Below, one piece after another: positions 30,991 through 44,000 of a stretch of DNA of 64,000 bases. Both the position numbers and the translations under genes were made by a program. This DNA comes from Liquidambar formosana (lineage: Eukaryota > Streptophyta > Magnoliopsida > Saxifragales > Altingiaceae): assembly GCA_039720395.1 (NCBI GenBank), contig CM077826.1, positions 18,725,053 through 18,789,052 of the forward strand, given 5' to 3'. Each line of letters begins with the position of its first letter. The first letter of the stretch is position 1. The notes beneath the pieces were generated by a model. It ran no database searches. It saw only the letters and a list, made by a program, of their open reading frames with translations, and was not told the DNA's origin.

Positions 30991-33257
30991 TCCCGTCGTA
31001 TGATCTCCGATATAGCTTTCCTCCACAAAGTACATAGTGACTTGCTAGCAGTTTCAAGATTTTTCTGTCGATACGAGATGCTCCTTTTGGGTACTCCTTT
31101 TCTTCAATGAACTTCTTTATGTCATGGAACCACGAATGGCCATCATTCACTTCCCCTCCTCGGATTGCACAATAGTACACAGGCTTGTCTCGGCATTCTA
31201 TCACCAACGGCTTCACATTTCCCCCTTCAGGTATCTCCACCATGGATGCTAGGGTTGCCAAGGCATCGGCAAACTGGTTTTTGTTCCTTGACAGGTAGTT
31301 GAACTCTATTTCTGAGAACTCCTTGGTTAGAGCTTCCAGATAGGCATGGTATGGCAACAGCATCTCATCTCGAGTTTTCCATTCCCCTTTGATCTGACAA
31401 ATGATTAGCGCCGAGTCCCCGAACACTTCCAGTTCTTTGATCCCCAATTCAAGTGCCGCTTCCAATGTTAGGACACAGGCCTCATACTCAGCAATGTTGT
31501 TGGTAGCTTCAAACCCCAACTTAACCGCCAACGATGTAAATGCCTCTTCAGGTGAGACCAACAGGACTCCTATCCCATAACATTTCTTATTGGCTGCCCC
31601 ATCGAAGTATACTCTCCAAGTTTTCTTTTCAATTTCTAACACGTCCTCGTCTGGGAACTGATCGTTGAATGGAGCGAATAATGACACAGGACAGCTAGCT
31701 AGGTAGTCTGCGATAACGCTCCCCTTGATAGACTTCTGATTCACGTACTTGATGTCAAATTCGTTGAGGAGAATTGACCATCGAGCAGTTCTATATGACA
31801 ATACCGGCTTTTCTATCAGATACTTCAGCTGATCCATGCGACTTATCAAGAACACTTCGAAGGACATCATGTAGTGACGGAGTTTCTGCGTTGCCCATAC
31901 TAGTGCCACACAAGCCTTCTCAATTGCATTGTACTTTACTTCATAGTCTGTCATTTTCTTGCTTAGGTAGTAGATGTCATTCTCCTTTGTAGACCTTTCG
32001 AGATATTGAGCTAACATAGCTCCCGTCGCGGTTTCGGTGACCGTCAAGTATAACAAAAGCGGTGCACCTTGCTGTGGGGGAACTAAGATTGGAGGATTGC
32101 TCAAGTATCTCTTAATGGTCTCAAAGGCCTCTTGGCATTCTTCGTTCCATACTTTTGGCACACCTTTCTTAAGCAATTTGAAGATTGGTTCGCAAACCAT
32201 GGTCAAGTTGGAGATGAATCAGCTTATGTATTGAACTCTTCCCAAAAAACCCCAGATCTGCTTCTCAGTGCTAGGCGGCTCCATCTCCACAATAGCTTTT
32301 ATCTTCCCTGGGTCCACTTCGATTCCCCTCTGAGTGATCATGAACCCCAATAGCTTGCCTGCAGTGACACCAAAAGTGCACTTCTGTGGGTTTAGACGGA
32401 GATTGTACTTCTTTGCTCGCTCTAGGAATTTCTCTAGTGCCTTGAAATGCCCTTTTCTATCCACGGACTTCATGATCATATCATCGACATAAACCTCGAC
32501 TTCCTTATGGATCATATCATGTAATAAAGTTGTAGCTGCTCTTTGGTAAGTAGCCTCGGCGTTTTTTAAGCCAAAAGGCATTACCTTGTAACAGTACGTT
32601 CCCTATTGCGTGATAAAGACTGTTTTTTCCATGTCTTGAGGCGCCATCTTTATCTGGTTATACCCGGAGAATCCGTCCATGAAGGAGAGGAGTGCATGTC
32701 CCACTGTGCTGTCCACCAACACGTCGATATAGGGTAAAAGAAAGTCATCCTTAGGGCTCGCGGCGTTGAGATCTCGGAAATCGACACACTTTCCCATCTT
32801 TTTTAGGCACAGACACTATGTTTGACAACCACTTGGGACACTCCACACCTTGGAGGAAACCCGCGTCTAGTTGTTTAGTTACCTCTTCTTTTACTTTAAG
32901 AGCCCATTCTGGTTTTAATCTTCTGAGTTTCTGCTTCACCGGTTTCTTTAGGGAATTAGTGGGATATAGTGTTGCACAATATCAGGGTCAATGCCAGGCA
33001 TGTCTTCATAAGACCATGCAAAAGCCATGATGTTGGCTTTTAAGAGGGAGATCATCTTTTCTTTTTCAACGGGAGAAAGGGTTTTCCCAATTTTAACTAT
33101 TCTTGACAATTCATTCGTCCCTAAGTTGATTGATTCCAATTCATCCATATTAGGTTCGGTGACGCCCCTTTTCCTTTGCTCAACGAGCTCTGGGGGGACA
33201 TCGTTCCTGGGATCTATATCCATACCATAAATATCCATAGAGGAGAGAAAAGAGACA
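30991..33257 (-). pseudogene. Element B RT - RNase H - archaeal-type RNase H, multiple frameshifts
   Basis: RT, gypsy RNase H and a second RNase H are recognisable in order. RT keeps VYVDDMIMKS, SFMDGFSGYNQIKMAP and MPFGLKNAEATYQRA. The first RNase H has LLLYLTVTETATGAMLAQYL and YSKKM-like YLSKKMTDYE. The second has RVYFDGAANKKCYGIG, EYEACVLTLEAALELG and FGDSALIICQIKG. A second, archaeal-type RNase H is a mark of the Tat lineage. Breaks compared with element A are a lost base near 32950, a small deletion near 32790, and a stop near 32600 (Trp codon to TAG) just before the YVDD region. It is inactive as it stands. Confidence 0.88.
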
Positions 33258-33418
33258 CTGCATATATAAAGAAAGAAAGCACACTTTATTGACTAGGAAT
33301 GACACACAAAAGAAGAAAGAAAACAAACAAATCTGTATCAACACTATGACTTCACAAAGTGAGTTAAGTAGATACATTTTATTGAATTAGGGAAATATTG
33401 CTAAACTAAGACACTTAC
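33258..33418 (-). other. Element B putative intron between protease and RT
   Basis: The donor is AT/GTAAGT at 33418 and the acceptor is TATATATGCAG at 33258 after a T-rich tract. Removal would delete the gag-protease stop codon, which lies across the donor, and join protease in frame to the RT ORF. Ogre elements are known to splice at this place. Confidence 0.6.
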
Positions 33419-36400
33419 ATGCTGCTATCAGGTAGGCCAAGGTCTTCTTCTTCATGGATCCCCACAATGACATCACTTTCAAGGTACCAATTAAGGAGTG
33501 GCATGGTAGCATGGCTAATGGATGAACCCTGGAGTTCTTCAATAGTCGAGTCTTCCACGATGAGAATCATGTCTTGGAATATTTCAGTCATAGCCCCTAC
33601 ATCAAGGTTCTCTGCCCAGTCCTCCTCTTTCTTTTCCCAGAACTCATCATTGATGGCTTCATCATCCACCATTTCAGTTGTGATCGGATACCATTCGGTG
33701 AAGAAGATTTCAAATCCCGGAACTCGGATCTTGGTAGCTTGGTCAAAGGTGGGTTCTGGAAACTCGCAATATAGAAAATCATCTCCTTCTTTGACGAAGT
33801 AACCATTCAAAGTAGGTCGATATGGCGAGATCCTCAGGTCTGGCACCCTTCCCTCGGCTTTGGCTTTTATTTTCTCCTTATTCCTCTTTAACATTTCCGC
33901 ATGATCATTTCCGGAGGGCTCATATCCCAGCCCAAAGGTGTATGAGGCGACACGGCTCTAAATAGACTTAGGGATCCCTTGTTGGCGACACCCTAGCCCC
34001 ATGCCTAGAAAGAAACTCATTCTTTTCATGATTTCACCAACGTGCAAGTTGCCATGGGGGCAAAAATCCAAGGGCATTAACTCACCCTTCTCAAGTTTTT
34101 TCTCAATGCATTGGACATAGTCAAACCCAGATAGTGGTACTGCTGCTGATTCTGGTTGTATCTCACATATAGGTACGCCTGCGAGTTTCAATTCATAGTC
34201 CCCTTGAAGTGTTACTATGGCTCCTTCATTAGGAAACTTCACCTTTTGATGGAGTGAAGATGGCACAGCCCTAGTAGGATGGATCCAAGGTCGGCCCAAC
34301 AGCAAGTTGAAACATAACGGCACATCCAACACTTGGAATTCCACCCTAAATTCAGTGGGTCCCATGATTAAAGGCAAGGTAACCACTCCTATTACTTCTC
34401 GGCGGGTGTTGTTATAAGCTCTTACGGTCTGCCCAGGTGGTGTGAAATCGGTGGGTCCCAAACCCAAAATAGTGGCAGTTCGGAGATGACATACATTTAG
34501 TGCGGACCCATTGTCGATAAGAACGGTAGGAACCCTCTTCCCCATAGTGTCAACGGTCACATAGAGAGCTTGAGAATGGCTTGGCCCGCTTTTGGGTAGG
34601 TCCACATCGATGAACATGATGGTTGAGTTCTTTGGGAGTTGGATTCACCAAATGTACCAGCCCCTCGGGGGATGTATCAACAGGCATTTGTATCTGATTC
34701 AATAGTTTCAACACGGTCTGTCTGTGCTTATGCGAGGCCATGAGTAAACCCCAAATAGTGATATTAGCATTGGTCTTCTTCAGCTGCCTAAGTACCTCAT
34801 CCTCTTCTTCTTGCAAGTTAGGATGCCTCTGCCCTTCCAAATCTTCTAACGGATTCTCAGATTCTAGGTGGGGAGGCTTGAAATGACGACTCCCTCTGGT
34901 TATATAGTTCAACTCATCATCACTAGCCCATATATCATGGACTTCCTCGGAGTCATTCATTAAGTCATCCCATTCTATCATGTCAATGCTCTCCGTTTCC
35001 GTCGGCAAATCATCCCAACCTATAGGGATTATCGGCTCATCTGATATTGGACTTGGGCTTGAGTACAGCACATAGTAATCAAATTTCCCCGACGATTCAC
35101 CTAATAGGCCAACCTGAGGATCCCCTTCTTCATATCTTTCTTTCAGCTCTTGTTGGATGGATTTTCTGGGCAACAACAAAACCTTTTGGTCAATGAGGTC
35201 TTGAATGATCTTTTTTAGTATAGAACAAACCTCAGTGTCATGGCCGGGTGCACGATGGTATTGGCAATATTGGTGAGGGGTTGATGGCCTTGGCTTTGGT
35301 GGAAGTGGCATGATAAGGCTGTTATTGCGGCAAATGGTGAAAAGACGAGTTAAGGTCATGGAGAGTGGAGTGTATTGTCTTATGGGCCGGCGAGGGTGAG
35401 ATGATTCAACCCCAATGGCATTTATGGTGTTAGGTGGGAGTGTGTTGTTGTGAGATGGGAGAGGATTACGTGTGACATTTGGACGGGTTGGTGGTGAGAT
35501 GACTTGCTTATCAATGAGGTCTTGGACTTGGTGGCGAAGGCGAATACAACGGTTGGTGGCATGGCCTTTGGATTGGTGGTACTTGCAGTACTCATTTTTG
35601 TTGTAGTTCTTGGGTAAGGGATTTGGTGGGGGTCTTGGGTCGAGTGGCTTCAATAGGTCACGGCTTACGAGCTTTTCAAGGACTCTTTCGAGTGGCATGA
35701 ATAGGTCGGTGAATTGGCGAGGTGGGTTGACATCATTGAGAGAGAAGGGTTGGATGGGTTGAGTTATGATGTTGACCTCGGCATTGTTCTTCCCAGTAAA
35801 GTTTGTTTTGCGACTCCTCACTTCCTCAGTTTTGATTGTCCCATCATTAATAGCATCCTCAACGTATGTGCCAGCCCCAATAAAAGCTTTGAAATACGGG
35901 AAATAGTGGGCAAATAAGTGCTTGTGATACACGGGCAACAAGTTCTTAACCACCAGCTGAATTTGGTCCTCCTTATTTGGTCTATCCGTCATTCTCGATG
36001 CCTTTTGTCTCCACCTTGTAATGCAAGCGGAGAAAGTTTCATGAGCCCCTTGCTTGGTAGTTTCCAGGTCTCTCCAGGTAACATCCACCTCTGTGTTGTA
36101 CTTGTAGTGCTCCGAGAACTCATTGCATATGTCTTCCCAAGTCTGAGTTCTGTTCTCATCCAAGGATAAGAACCATTTCAAAGCAGAAGTGGCCAAGGTT
36201 TCATGGAACATTTAAGCTAAAAGCTCATCAGTGGCCCCTCGAGGGTGCATGGCTCGCACATACATCTTCAAATGAGTCTTAGGGCAACCCGTCCCATCGA
36301 ATTTCTCTAACTCTGGCATCTTGAATTGCAATGGAATACGAGCCGTTGGAAACAGAGATAAAGTCCGCACATCGACCATGTCATCGGCCCTACGAATCCC

Positions 36401-36784
36401 TTTTGTAGTTCTCTCCAATGCTTCTGCCTTGCTAGCTAACACGGAATCATTGCTAGAACCTTTCCCTTTGGTTTCCCCTTCTAGGTTGATGACCACAGGC
36501 TTCGAACTACTTTCCCCCCTTGTCTTGGTATTCTCATTGGATTGAGGTCCCTCTTCGGTGCCAGCCCCATGAGGTATACCCGAGGAATGGGCCTTAGAAC
36601 CATTTTGTTCGAGGTCCGCCATCTTCTGTTGGTTCTCTTGAGCCATTTTCAATGCTGTATCAGAGGTCTCGGCGGTATGATCAAGCTTGGTCATGATGGC
36701 TTTCAGGCAAGCTTTAAGGTCAAAGTGCCCCTCACTAGTTCTTTCGTCAGCCATGTCTGCCTGATGGGTAGATTCAACACTCAT
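33419..36784 (-). pseudogene. Element B gag-protease, broken
   Basis: The gag part starts at the ATG at 36784 (MSVESTHQADMADERTSEG) and contains a retrotransposon-gag domain (LKWFLSLDENRTQTWEDI onward). Two tandem Cys/His knuckles follow (CKYHQSKGHATNRC and CQYHRAPGHDTEVC), then an aspartic protease with LIDNGSALNVC and a glycine-rich G-patch-like stretch. Breaks are a TAA at 36212-36214 (a Gln codon in element A), a +1 shift near 34630 before the protease, and a stop near 33958. The end (33415-33894) is open. The gag proteins of this lineage form the particle; here none can be made full length. Confidence 0.87.
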
Positions 36785-37548
36785 TAGACGCCCTTGCGGA
36801 TTGTGGATCCAAACCAGCACGTCTATGGATAGAAAAGTTTTAACCTTTAGCCTAAGGACTTGTCCTAAACCTCCATATTTTCCTTAATGAACTCGGTCTC
36901 TACACCATATTCAATTAATTCATTCCTTTTATCCAATTACCTTTACAAGGGTCATGGATTAAGGGTATGTTTAAGAGAATAGGGTATAGAGTCCTTCAAT
37001 TAGGTTTAATTAATTCCCATGGATTAGCACATCACAAACATAGCTTTACATCCAATTTCCTTAACTTATTCCTCCTAACCCATGGCCTTAACAAAGGTTA
37101 GGGTTTAAAGGTATATGTTAAGGGCATAAGATATAAAGCCTCACACCACAAACACGGCATAGCATCATTACAAACAATTGTGGGTGCATAATGGTGAGAC
37201 CATAGTGTCCTACAAGGCCCACTACATGAACTAAAAGAGGGTAGGCTAGGGTTCTTCACTTGCTTGAGCAATCCTTATACCTAACCACATGTGGCATTAG
37301 GAACGCTACGTGGGTCCAACAGTACGTGATTAACTTATTTAATATACCCAAGGTCAAGCCCAAAGGTACTAGGCAAGAGAGGTTGATAGCTTTCGCCCCA
37401 ACACTTGGAATCAGGAAAACCAAGGTGGAAACTAAGCCCATCGTTGGCAAGGATACATCGAGGGACATCGATCCTAGCATGCAAGAGTTTGCGCACACAA
37501 TGCAATAAATGAAAGCACACAATCAAGCGGATGCAAGTGATTGATTTT
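36785..37548 (-). other. Element B leader (part), up to the A insertion
   Basis: This untranslated leader is homologous to 40190-41032 in A. The first part of the leader lies at 54239-54312, beyond element A. Open frames at 37256-37526 also exist in A (40259-40529), but on a non-coding, conserved leader. Confidence 0.6.
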
Positions 37549-37553
37549 AATTA

Positions 37554-40156
37554 TGTCACACCCCATTTTTGCACCACCTTACTAGGGCTCATCATTTCAT
37601 GCATGTTTTTGTTTTGTTTTTGAGTCTAGTCACTTGCATTAGTTTTCTAGAGTCACAAGGACAATGGATATGAATTTTGGTTCAAATTGGAGTTGATCTT
37701 GAGGGATAATAAGAGCTTTTGTGACTTGAGGGGCATAATCGTCTTTTAAGTCCCAAACTTTTCATTTGACCTTGGAATGATCTCCAAATTGTCAATTGGA
37801 GTTCATATGGATGCATATGAGGTATTAAGTCCCGTGGCCCTGATGATGAGTTTAGTGTGGTTATTTACGGATTATCGTTGAAGAATTAGTGCGAATCACA
37901 GCATGAGATTTTTGGTTAAAATGAAAAGAAAATTATTTTATTAAATTAGCCATTTTTATCATGACACTAACACGTGTACGTATGTGATGAGTGTGTGTAC
38001 GCACATACGATACATGTGCATGCGTGTTAGCGGTCAGTCTCCCAATTTTTATAAAAGACAATTTCCTTTTCCTATTCAGATTAGAAGTCTTTCATCATTA
38101 TAAAATACCTTTTGATTATTCTCCAAGGAAATCTAGTCCAGGAAGGAAAGGGAAACTCCAGATTTCAGCTATAAATACTCTCTTAATGTCTTTAAACAAG
38201 GGAGAGGAGAAGAGGGTTTGGAGGGAGTGAAATTCGTCATAATTCAGCAGCAGATTTTCTGAAAACCAGCAGTCGTATTTTAATCATAACGTTTTCATCC
38301 GAAGTCAGAATTTGATGAAATTGGTCTTGTTAGAAATATAATTCAATTCTCTACAACTTTGTATTTCACAAGCTTTGTCCAAATCCAACGTTTTCATACC
38401 CAAAAACGCGATTGAAGTTGCTGCTGCTGCAAAGTGACGAAAATCACTTTTCTTTTCTCTTGTTCTCTTTTTGTTTTCTATTTTCTTTTCAAACTTGAGT
38501 GAGTTTTGATCTCTTTGCTGTGATACCACTTTGACAAAGAGGAGGATTCGTGTTGGTTTGATTCACTCTAAAGACCTGAGGAGCCACGAACAATTACAAA
38601 CACAAAGGAAGGCCCTTCCTAAGGTATTCTCCTTCTCTATTCAAGCTTAAACTAGGTTTTCATATGGGTTAGGCTTATTGCATGTTAAAGGTAACTTTTT
38701 TATCATGTATTAACACTCTAGTTAGTTAATATACATGGAATATCTATTTTTTATCTACTGTTTAGCATGCTTTAGGGCTGTCCTTTAGGTTTTTAATGCA
38801 TAGTTATGATTCTTGTGCTCCTGTTTGTCCTTGTGCTAGGATTAGTGTCATTGCATGTTAGAGTTAGGATTTTCATCATGTTATATTGCTTTAGTTAGTT
38901 AGTATGCATGATTTAATTTCTGTTTAGTTTGGTTTTAGCATGATTAAAGTATGTCTTGTGAGTTTTTAAGCATATTTGTGAGTTTAGGGTTTTAGAGTCA
39001 TTGTTTCGTGTTTGTTTTCATATAGCATGATAAAGTAGACTTTTTTATTTGGTTTTTCTTCGTGTTTGCTATATATGTTTTTCATATGGAGTAAACATGA
39101 TAGTTTTGCATGCATGTTAGTATGTTCTAGGGTTTTTATGCATGATATGGTTCTAGGAATATGTTAGGACTTATTATTGTTCGCTGTTTTTGCTATTGAC
39201 ATGCTTAGTGGATGATTTTAGGTCATAATACTATTCTGTCCAGATTTGCATGTTAGTGTTTTTGCATGGTTTTGAGCACTTGTAAGGGTGCAAATAGGTG
39301 TGGTATTTGTCCTATGGCAAATAGGGCTGCTTATGTCTGAAATAGCTAATGTTTGGAGTAATTGCGCTCAGGTAAGTGGGTGTGAAGGTGCCCCAATTCA
39401 CCTTTCTTCCTTATCCCTTCTCTTCTCCCTATCTAGGGTTAATTTTTAATATGATCCTATGGTTTAATTAGAGGTTTCCTTAACCAACAAAATTCTGGTT
39501 TTTATTAAGGTTTCCATTTTGTGGATTTCTTTCCTAAAATCAAACTTTCTATCAATTCTCTTTTGATCAAATAAGGAAACCTAGGGTTTTTACCATAGGT
39601 TTGTATTAGGATTTAACCTTAGTTCTAATCGAACTACGTGGACTTTGATCCATGTATTTCGTTGCATGGTACGTAGGCGCTCTTCGTGAGGCTCAAGTCC
39701 GTTCTAGGATCCAAGCATCCTAGGTTTATTTTTGTTTTCTTTTCTTCTTTTTCTTTTTCTGTTTTTTTTTTTGCTTATTATGCATGGATGGATGAATGAA
39801 ATATATGATATGCATGCAATTCTTGTGATGATATACTTGCTGATTTTCGTATGGAAAGATCTTGATTTAGCCCAAATGAACTGAGAGACCGAAAGGGTGA
39901 CATGGGTGCCTATAGGCTTTGCCTAGAACCTTCCCATGTCATAACTTAGCCTCCGAATCCCCGATTTCTTTGGTTTTCAAAAGATTGGTTTTTGCCTTTC
40001 CTTTTTTATGGAGTCATTCAAATTGTTTTCCTAAAACAAACTATTTTTAGGGTTTTCCTTGTTTCCTTTAAAAAATAAGGTGGCGACTCATTTCCTTTTT
40101 CTTTTTCAAACCCATTTTCTTTCAATCCCTTGTGGGCCCAATTTCCGGGGTTCACA
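37554..40156 (+). repeat. Element A 5' LTR
   Basis: 2603 bp. TATAAATA at 38170-38177 should set the transcription start about 30 bp on. The outer part (37554-37827) and the end (38606-40156) are close to B's LTRs, while 37828-38605 is unrelated to them. Confidence 0.93.
37828..38605 (+). promoter_or_regulatory. Element A-specific U3 promoter segment
   Basis: This segment replaces a roughly 905-bp segment of B's LTR. It has a purine/pyrimidine-alternating stretch with a hairpin (CGTATGTG at 37979 and CACATACG at 38001), then the TATA box at 38170 and a GCTGCTGCTG run near 38420. The same segment is at 51908-52683 in the 3' LTR. It lacks the GC module. Confidence 0.75.
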
Positions 40157-40159
40157 GTT

Positions 40160-40177
40160 TGGCGACTCCACTGGGGA
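40160..40177 (+). other. Element A primer-binding site
   Basis: TGGCGACTCCACTGGGGA lies 3 bp after the LTR end. From memory this is the Arg-tRNA type reported for Ogre/Tat elements, unlike the Met-tRNA type of copia. Confidence 0.7.
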
Positions 40178-41032
40178 TTTGTGGGCTAGACTCTATAAAG
40201 TTTAAATGGGCTAGGTTAATTTCTTATGTTTAATTAAAATCAATCACATTGCATCCGCTTGATTGTGTGCTTTCATTTATTGCATTGTGTGCGCAAACTC
40301 TTGCATGTTAGGATCGATGTCCCTCGATGTATCCTTGCCAACGATCGGCCTAGTCTCAACCTTGGTTTTCCTGATTCCATGTGTTGGGGCGAAAGCTATC
40401 AACCTCTCTTGCCTAGTACCCTTGGGCTTGCCCTTGGGTATATTAAATGAGTTAATCACGTACTGCTGGACCCACGCGGCGTTCCTGATGCCACATGTGG
40501 TTAGGTATAAGGATTGCTCAAGCAAGTGAAGGACCCTAGCCTACCCTTATCATTAGTCCATATAGACAGACTTGTAGGACACTACGGTCTCACCTTTATG
40601 CACCCACAATTGTTTGTAATGATGCTATGCCGTGTTTGTGGTATGAGGCTTTATATCTTATGCCCTTAACATAGACCTTTAAACCCTAGCCTTCGTTAAG
40701 GCCATGGGTTAGGAGGAATAAATTAAGGAAATAGGATGTAAAGCTATGTTTGTGATGTGCTAGTCCTAGGGGATTAATTAAACCTAGTTGAAGGACTCTA
40801 TGCCCTATTCTTTAAAACATACCCTTAATCCATGATCCCTGTAAAGGTAATTGGATAAAAGGAATGAATTAATTGAACATGGTGTAGAGACCGAGTTCAT
40901 TAAGGAAAATATGGAGGTTTAGGACAGATCCTTAGGCTAAAGGTTAAAACTTTTCTATCCTAAGACGTGCTGACTTGGATCCGCAATCCACAAGGGCGTC
41001 TAGTGAGTGTTGAGTCTACCCATCAGACAGAC
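40178..41032 (+). other. Element A untranslated leader
   Basis: About 855 bp between the primer-binding site and the gag ATG. It is close to B's leader. No upstream extra ORF of the Ogre ORF1 kind is seen. The short open frames here have no recognisable domain. Confidence 0.6.
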
Positions 41033-44000
41033 ATGGCCGACGAAAGAACTAGTGAGGGGCACTTTGACCTTGAGGCTTGCCTGAAAGCCATCATGGCCAA
41101 GCTTGACCATACCGCCGAGACATCCGATACCGCATTGAAAATGGCTCAAGAGAACCAACAGAAGATGGCGGATCTTGAACAAAATGGCTCTAAGGCCCAT
41201 TCCTCGGGTATACCTCATGGGGCTGGCACCGAAGAGGGACCTCAATCCAATGAGAACACCAAGACAAGGGGGGAAAGTAGCTCGAAACCTGAGGTCACCA
41301 ACCTAGAAGGGGAAGCCAAGGGGAAAGGTACTAGCAGTGATTCCGTGTTAGCTAGGAAGGTAGAAGCTTTGGAGAGAACCATAAAAGGGATTCGCAGGGC
41401 TGATGACATGGTCGATGTGCGGACTCTATCCCTGTTTCCAACGGCTCGTATTCCACTACAATTCAAGATGCCGGAGTTAGAAAAGTTCGATGGGACGGGT
41501 TGCCCTAAGACTCATTTGAAGATGTACGTGCGAGCTATGCACCCTTGAGGGGCTACTGACGAGCTTTTAGCTCAAATGTTCCATGAAACCTTGGCCACTT
41601 CTGCTTTGAAATGGTTCTTATCCTTGGATGAGAATAGAACCCGGACTTGGGAAGACATATGCAATGAGTTTTCAGAGCGCTACAAGTATAACACAAAGGT
41701 GGACGTTACTCGAAGGGACCTAGAAACTACCAAGCAAGGGGCTCATGAAACTTTCTCCGCTTACATTACAAGGTGGAGACAAAAGGCGTCAAGAATGACG
41801 GATAGGCCGAATGAGGAGGACCAAATTCAGTTAGTGGTTAAGAACCTGCTGCCCGTGTATCACAAGCACCTATTTGGCCACTATTTCCCGAATTTCAAAG
41901 CTCTCATTGGGGCTGGCACGCAGGTTGAAGATGCTATCAATGATGGGACAATCAAGACTGAGGAAGTGAGGAGTCGCAAGACAAACTTTACTGGGAAGAA
42001 CAATGCCGAGGTCAACACCATAACTCAACCAATCCAACCCTTTTCTCTCAATGATGTCAACCCACCTCGCCAATTCACTGACCTATTCATGCCACTCGAA
42101 AGAGTCCTTGAAAAGTTCATAAGTCGTGACCTATTGAAGCCACTCGACCCAAGACCCCCACCAAATCCCTTACCCAAGAGCTACAATGAGAATGAGTACT
42201 GCAAGTACCACCAATCCAAAGGCCATGCCACTAATCGCTGTATTCGCCTTCGCCACCAAGTCCAAGACCTCATTGACAAGCAAGTCATTTCACCACCAAC
42301 TCGTCCAAATGTCACCCGTAATCCTCTCCCATCACACAACAACACACCCCCACCTAACACCATAAATGCCATTGGGGTTGAATCCTCTCGCCCTCGCCAT
42401 CCCATAAGACAATACACTCCGCTCCCCATGACCTTAACCCGTCTCTTCACCATTTGCCGCAATAACAGCCTTATCATGCCACTTCCACCAAAGCCAAGGC
42501 CATCAACCCCTCACCAATATTGCCAATACCATCGTGCACCCGGCCATGACACCGAGGCTTGTTCTATACTAAAGAAGATCATTCAAGACCTCATTGACCA
42601 AAAAGTTTTGTTGTTGCCAAAGAAATCTATCCAACAAGAGCTGAAAGAAAGATATGAAGCAGGGGATCCTCAGGTTGGCCTATTGGGTGAAGCGTCAGGG
42701 AAATTCGATTACTATGTGCTGTACTCAAGCCCAAGTCCAATATCAGATGAGCCGATAGTCCCTTCAGGTTGGGATGACTTGCCGACAGAGATGGAGAGCA
42801 TTGACATGATAGAATGGGATGACTTAATGAATGACTCCGAGGAAGTCCATGACATATGGGCTAGCGATGATGAGTTGGACCATATAACCAAAGGGGGTCG
42901 CCATTTCAAGCCTCCCCACCTAGAATCTGAAAATCCGTTGGAAGATTTGGAAGGGCAGAGGCGTCCTAGCTTGCAAGAAGAAGAGGATGAAGTGCTTAGG
43001 CAGCTGAAGAAGACCAATGCCAACATTACTATTTGGGGCTTGCTCATGGCCTCGCATAAGCACAGACAGACCGTGTTGAAACTGTTGAATCAAATACAAG
43101 TGCCTGTTGACACATCCCCCGAGGGATTAGTACATTTGGTGAATCCAACTCCCAAGAACTCAACCATCGTGTTCACCGATGTGGACCTACCTAAAAGCGG
43201 GCCGAGCCATTCTCAAGCTCTCTATGTGACCGTTGACACTATGGGGAAGAGGGTTCCCACTGTTCTTATCGACAATGGGTCCGCACTGAATGTATGTCCT
43301 CTCCGAACTGCCACTGTTTTGGGTTTGGGACCCACTGATTTCACGCCATCTGGGCAGACCGTAAGAGCTTATGACAACACCCGCCGAGAAGTAATAGGGG
43401 TAGTTACTTTGCCTCTTATCATGGGACCCACTGAATTTAGGGTAGAATTCCAAGTGTTGGATGTGCCGTCATGTTTCAACTTGTTGTTGGGCCGACCTTG
43501 GATCCATCCTGCTGGGGCTGTGCCATCTTCACTCCATCAAAAGGTGAAGTTTCCTTATGAAGGAGTCATAGTAACACTTCAAGGGGACTATGAATTGAAA
43601 CTCGCAGGTGTGCCTATATGTGAGATACAACCTGAATCAGCACCGCTATCTGGGTTTGACTATGTCCAATGCATTGAAAAAGAGCTCGAAAAGGGTGAAT
43701 TAATACCCTTGGACTTTTGCCCCCATGGCAACTTGCACGTCGGTGAAATAATGAGAAAGATGAGTTTCTTTCCAGGCATGGGGCTAGGGCGTCGCCAACA
43801 AGGGATCCCTACGTCTATTCAAAGCCGTGTCACCTCATACACTTTTGGGCTAGGATATGAGCCCTCCAGAAATGATCATGCAGAAATGCTAAAGAGGAAC
43901 AAGGAGAAAGTAAGAGCCAAAGCCGAGGGAAGGGTGCCAGACCTGAAGATCTCGCCATATCGACCTACTTTGAATGGTTACTTCGTCAAAGAAGGGGATG

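Noticed and set aside
37256..37526. Open frames conserved between B leader and A leader (40259-40529)
   Set aside because: They occur on both strands of the same leader in several frames, as expected for a GC-richer conserved non-coding leader. No domain is recognised, so they were not called as an extra upstream ORF.
37554..40156. Pairing L2 (37554-40156) with the LTR at 20750 as one element
   Set aside because: They are in opposite orientation. The primer-binding site at 54292-54309 and the 5-bp duplications show that 20750 pairs with 54313 and that 37554 pairs with 51634.
42181..43453. Minus-strand open frames within A gag-protease
   Set aside because: They are opposite-strand shadows of a domain-bearing frame, with no domain of their own.
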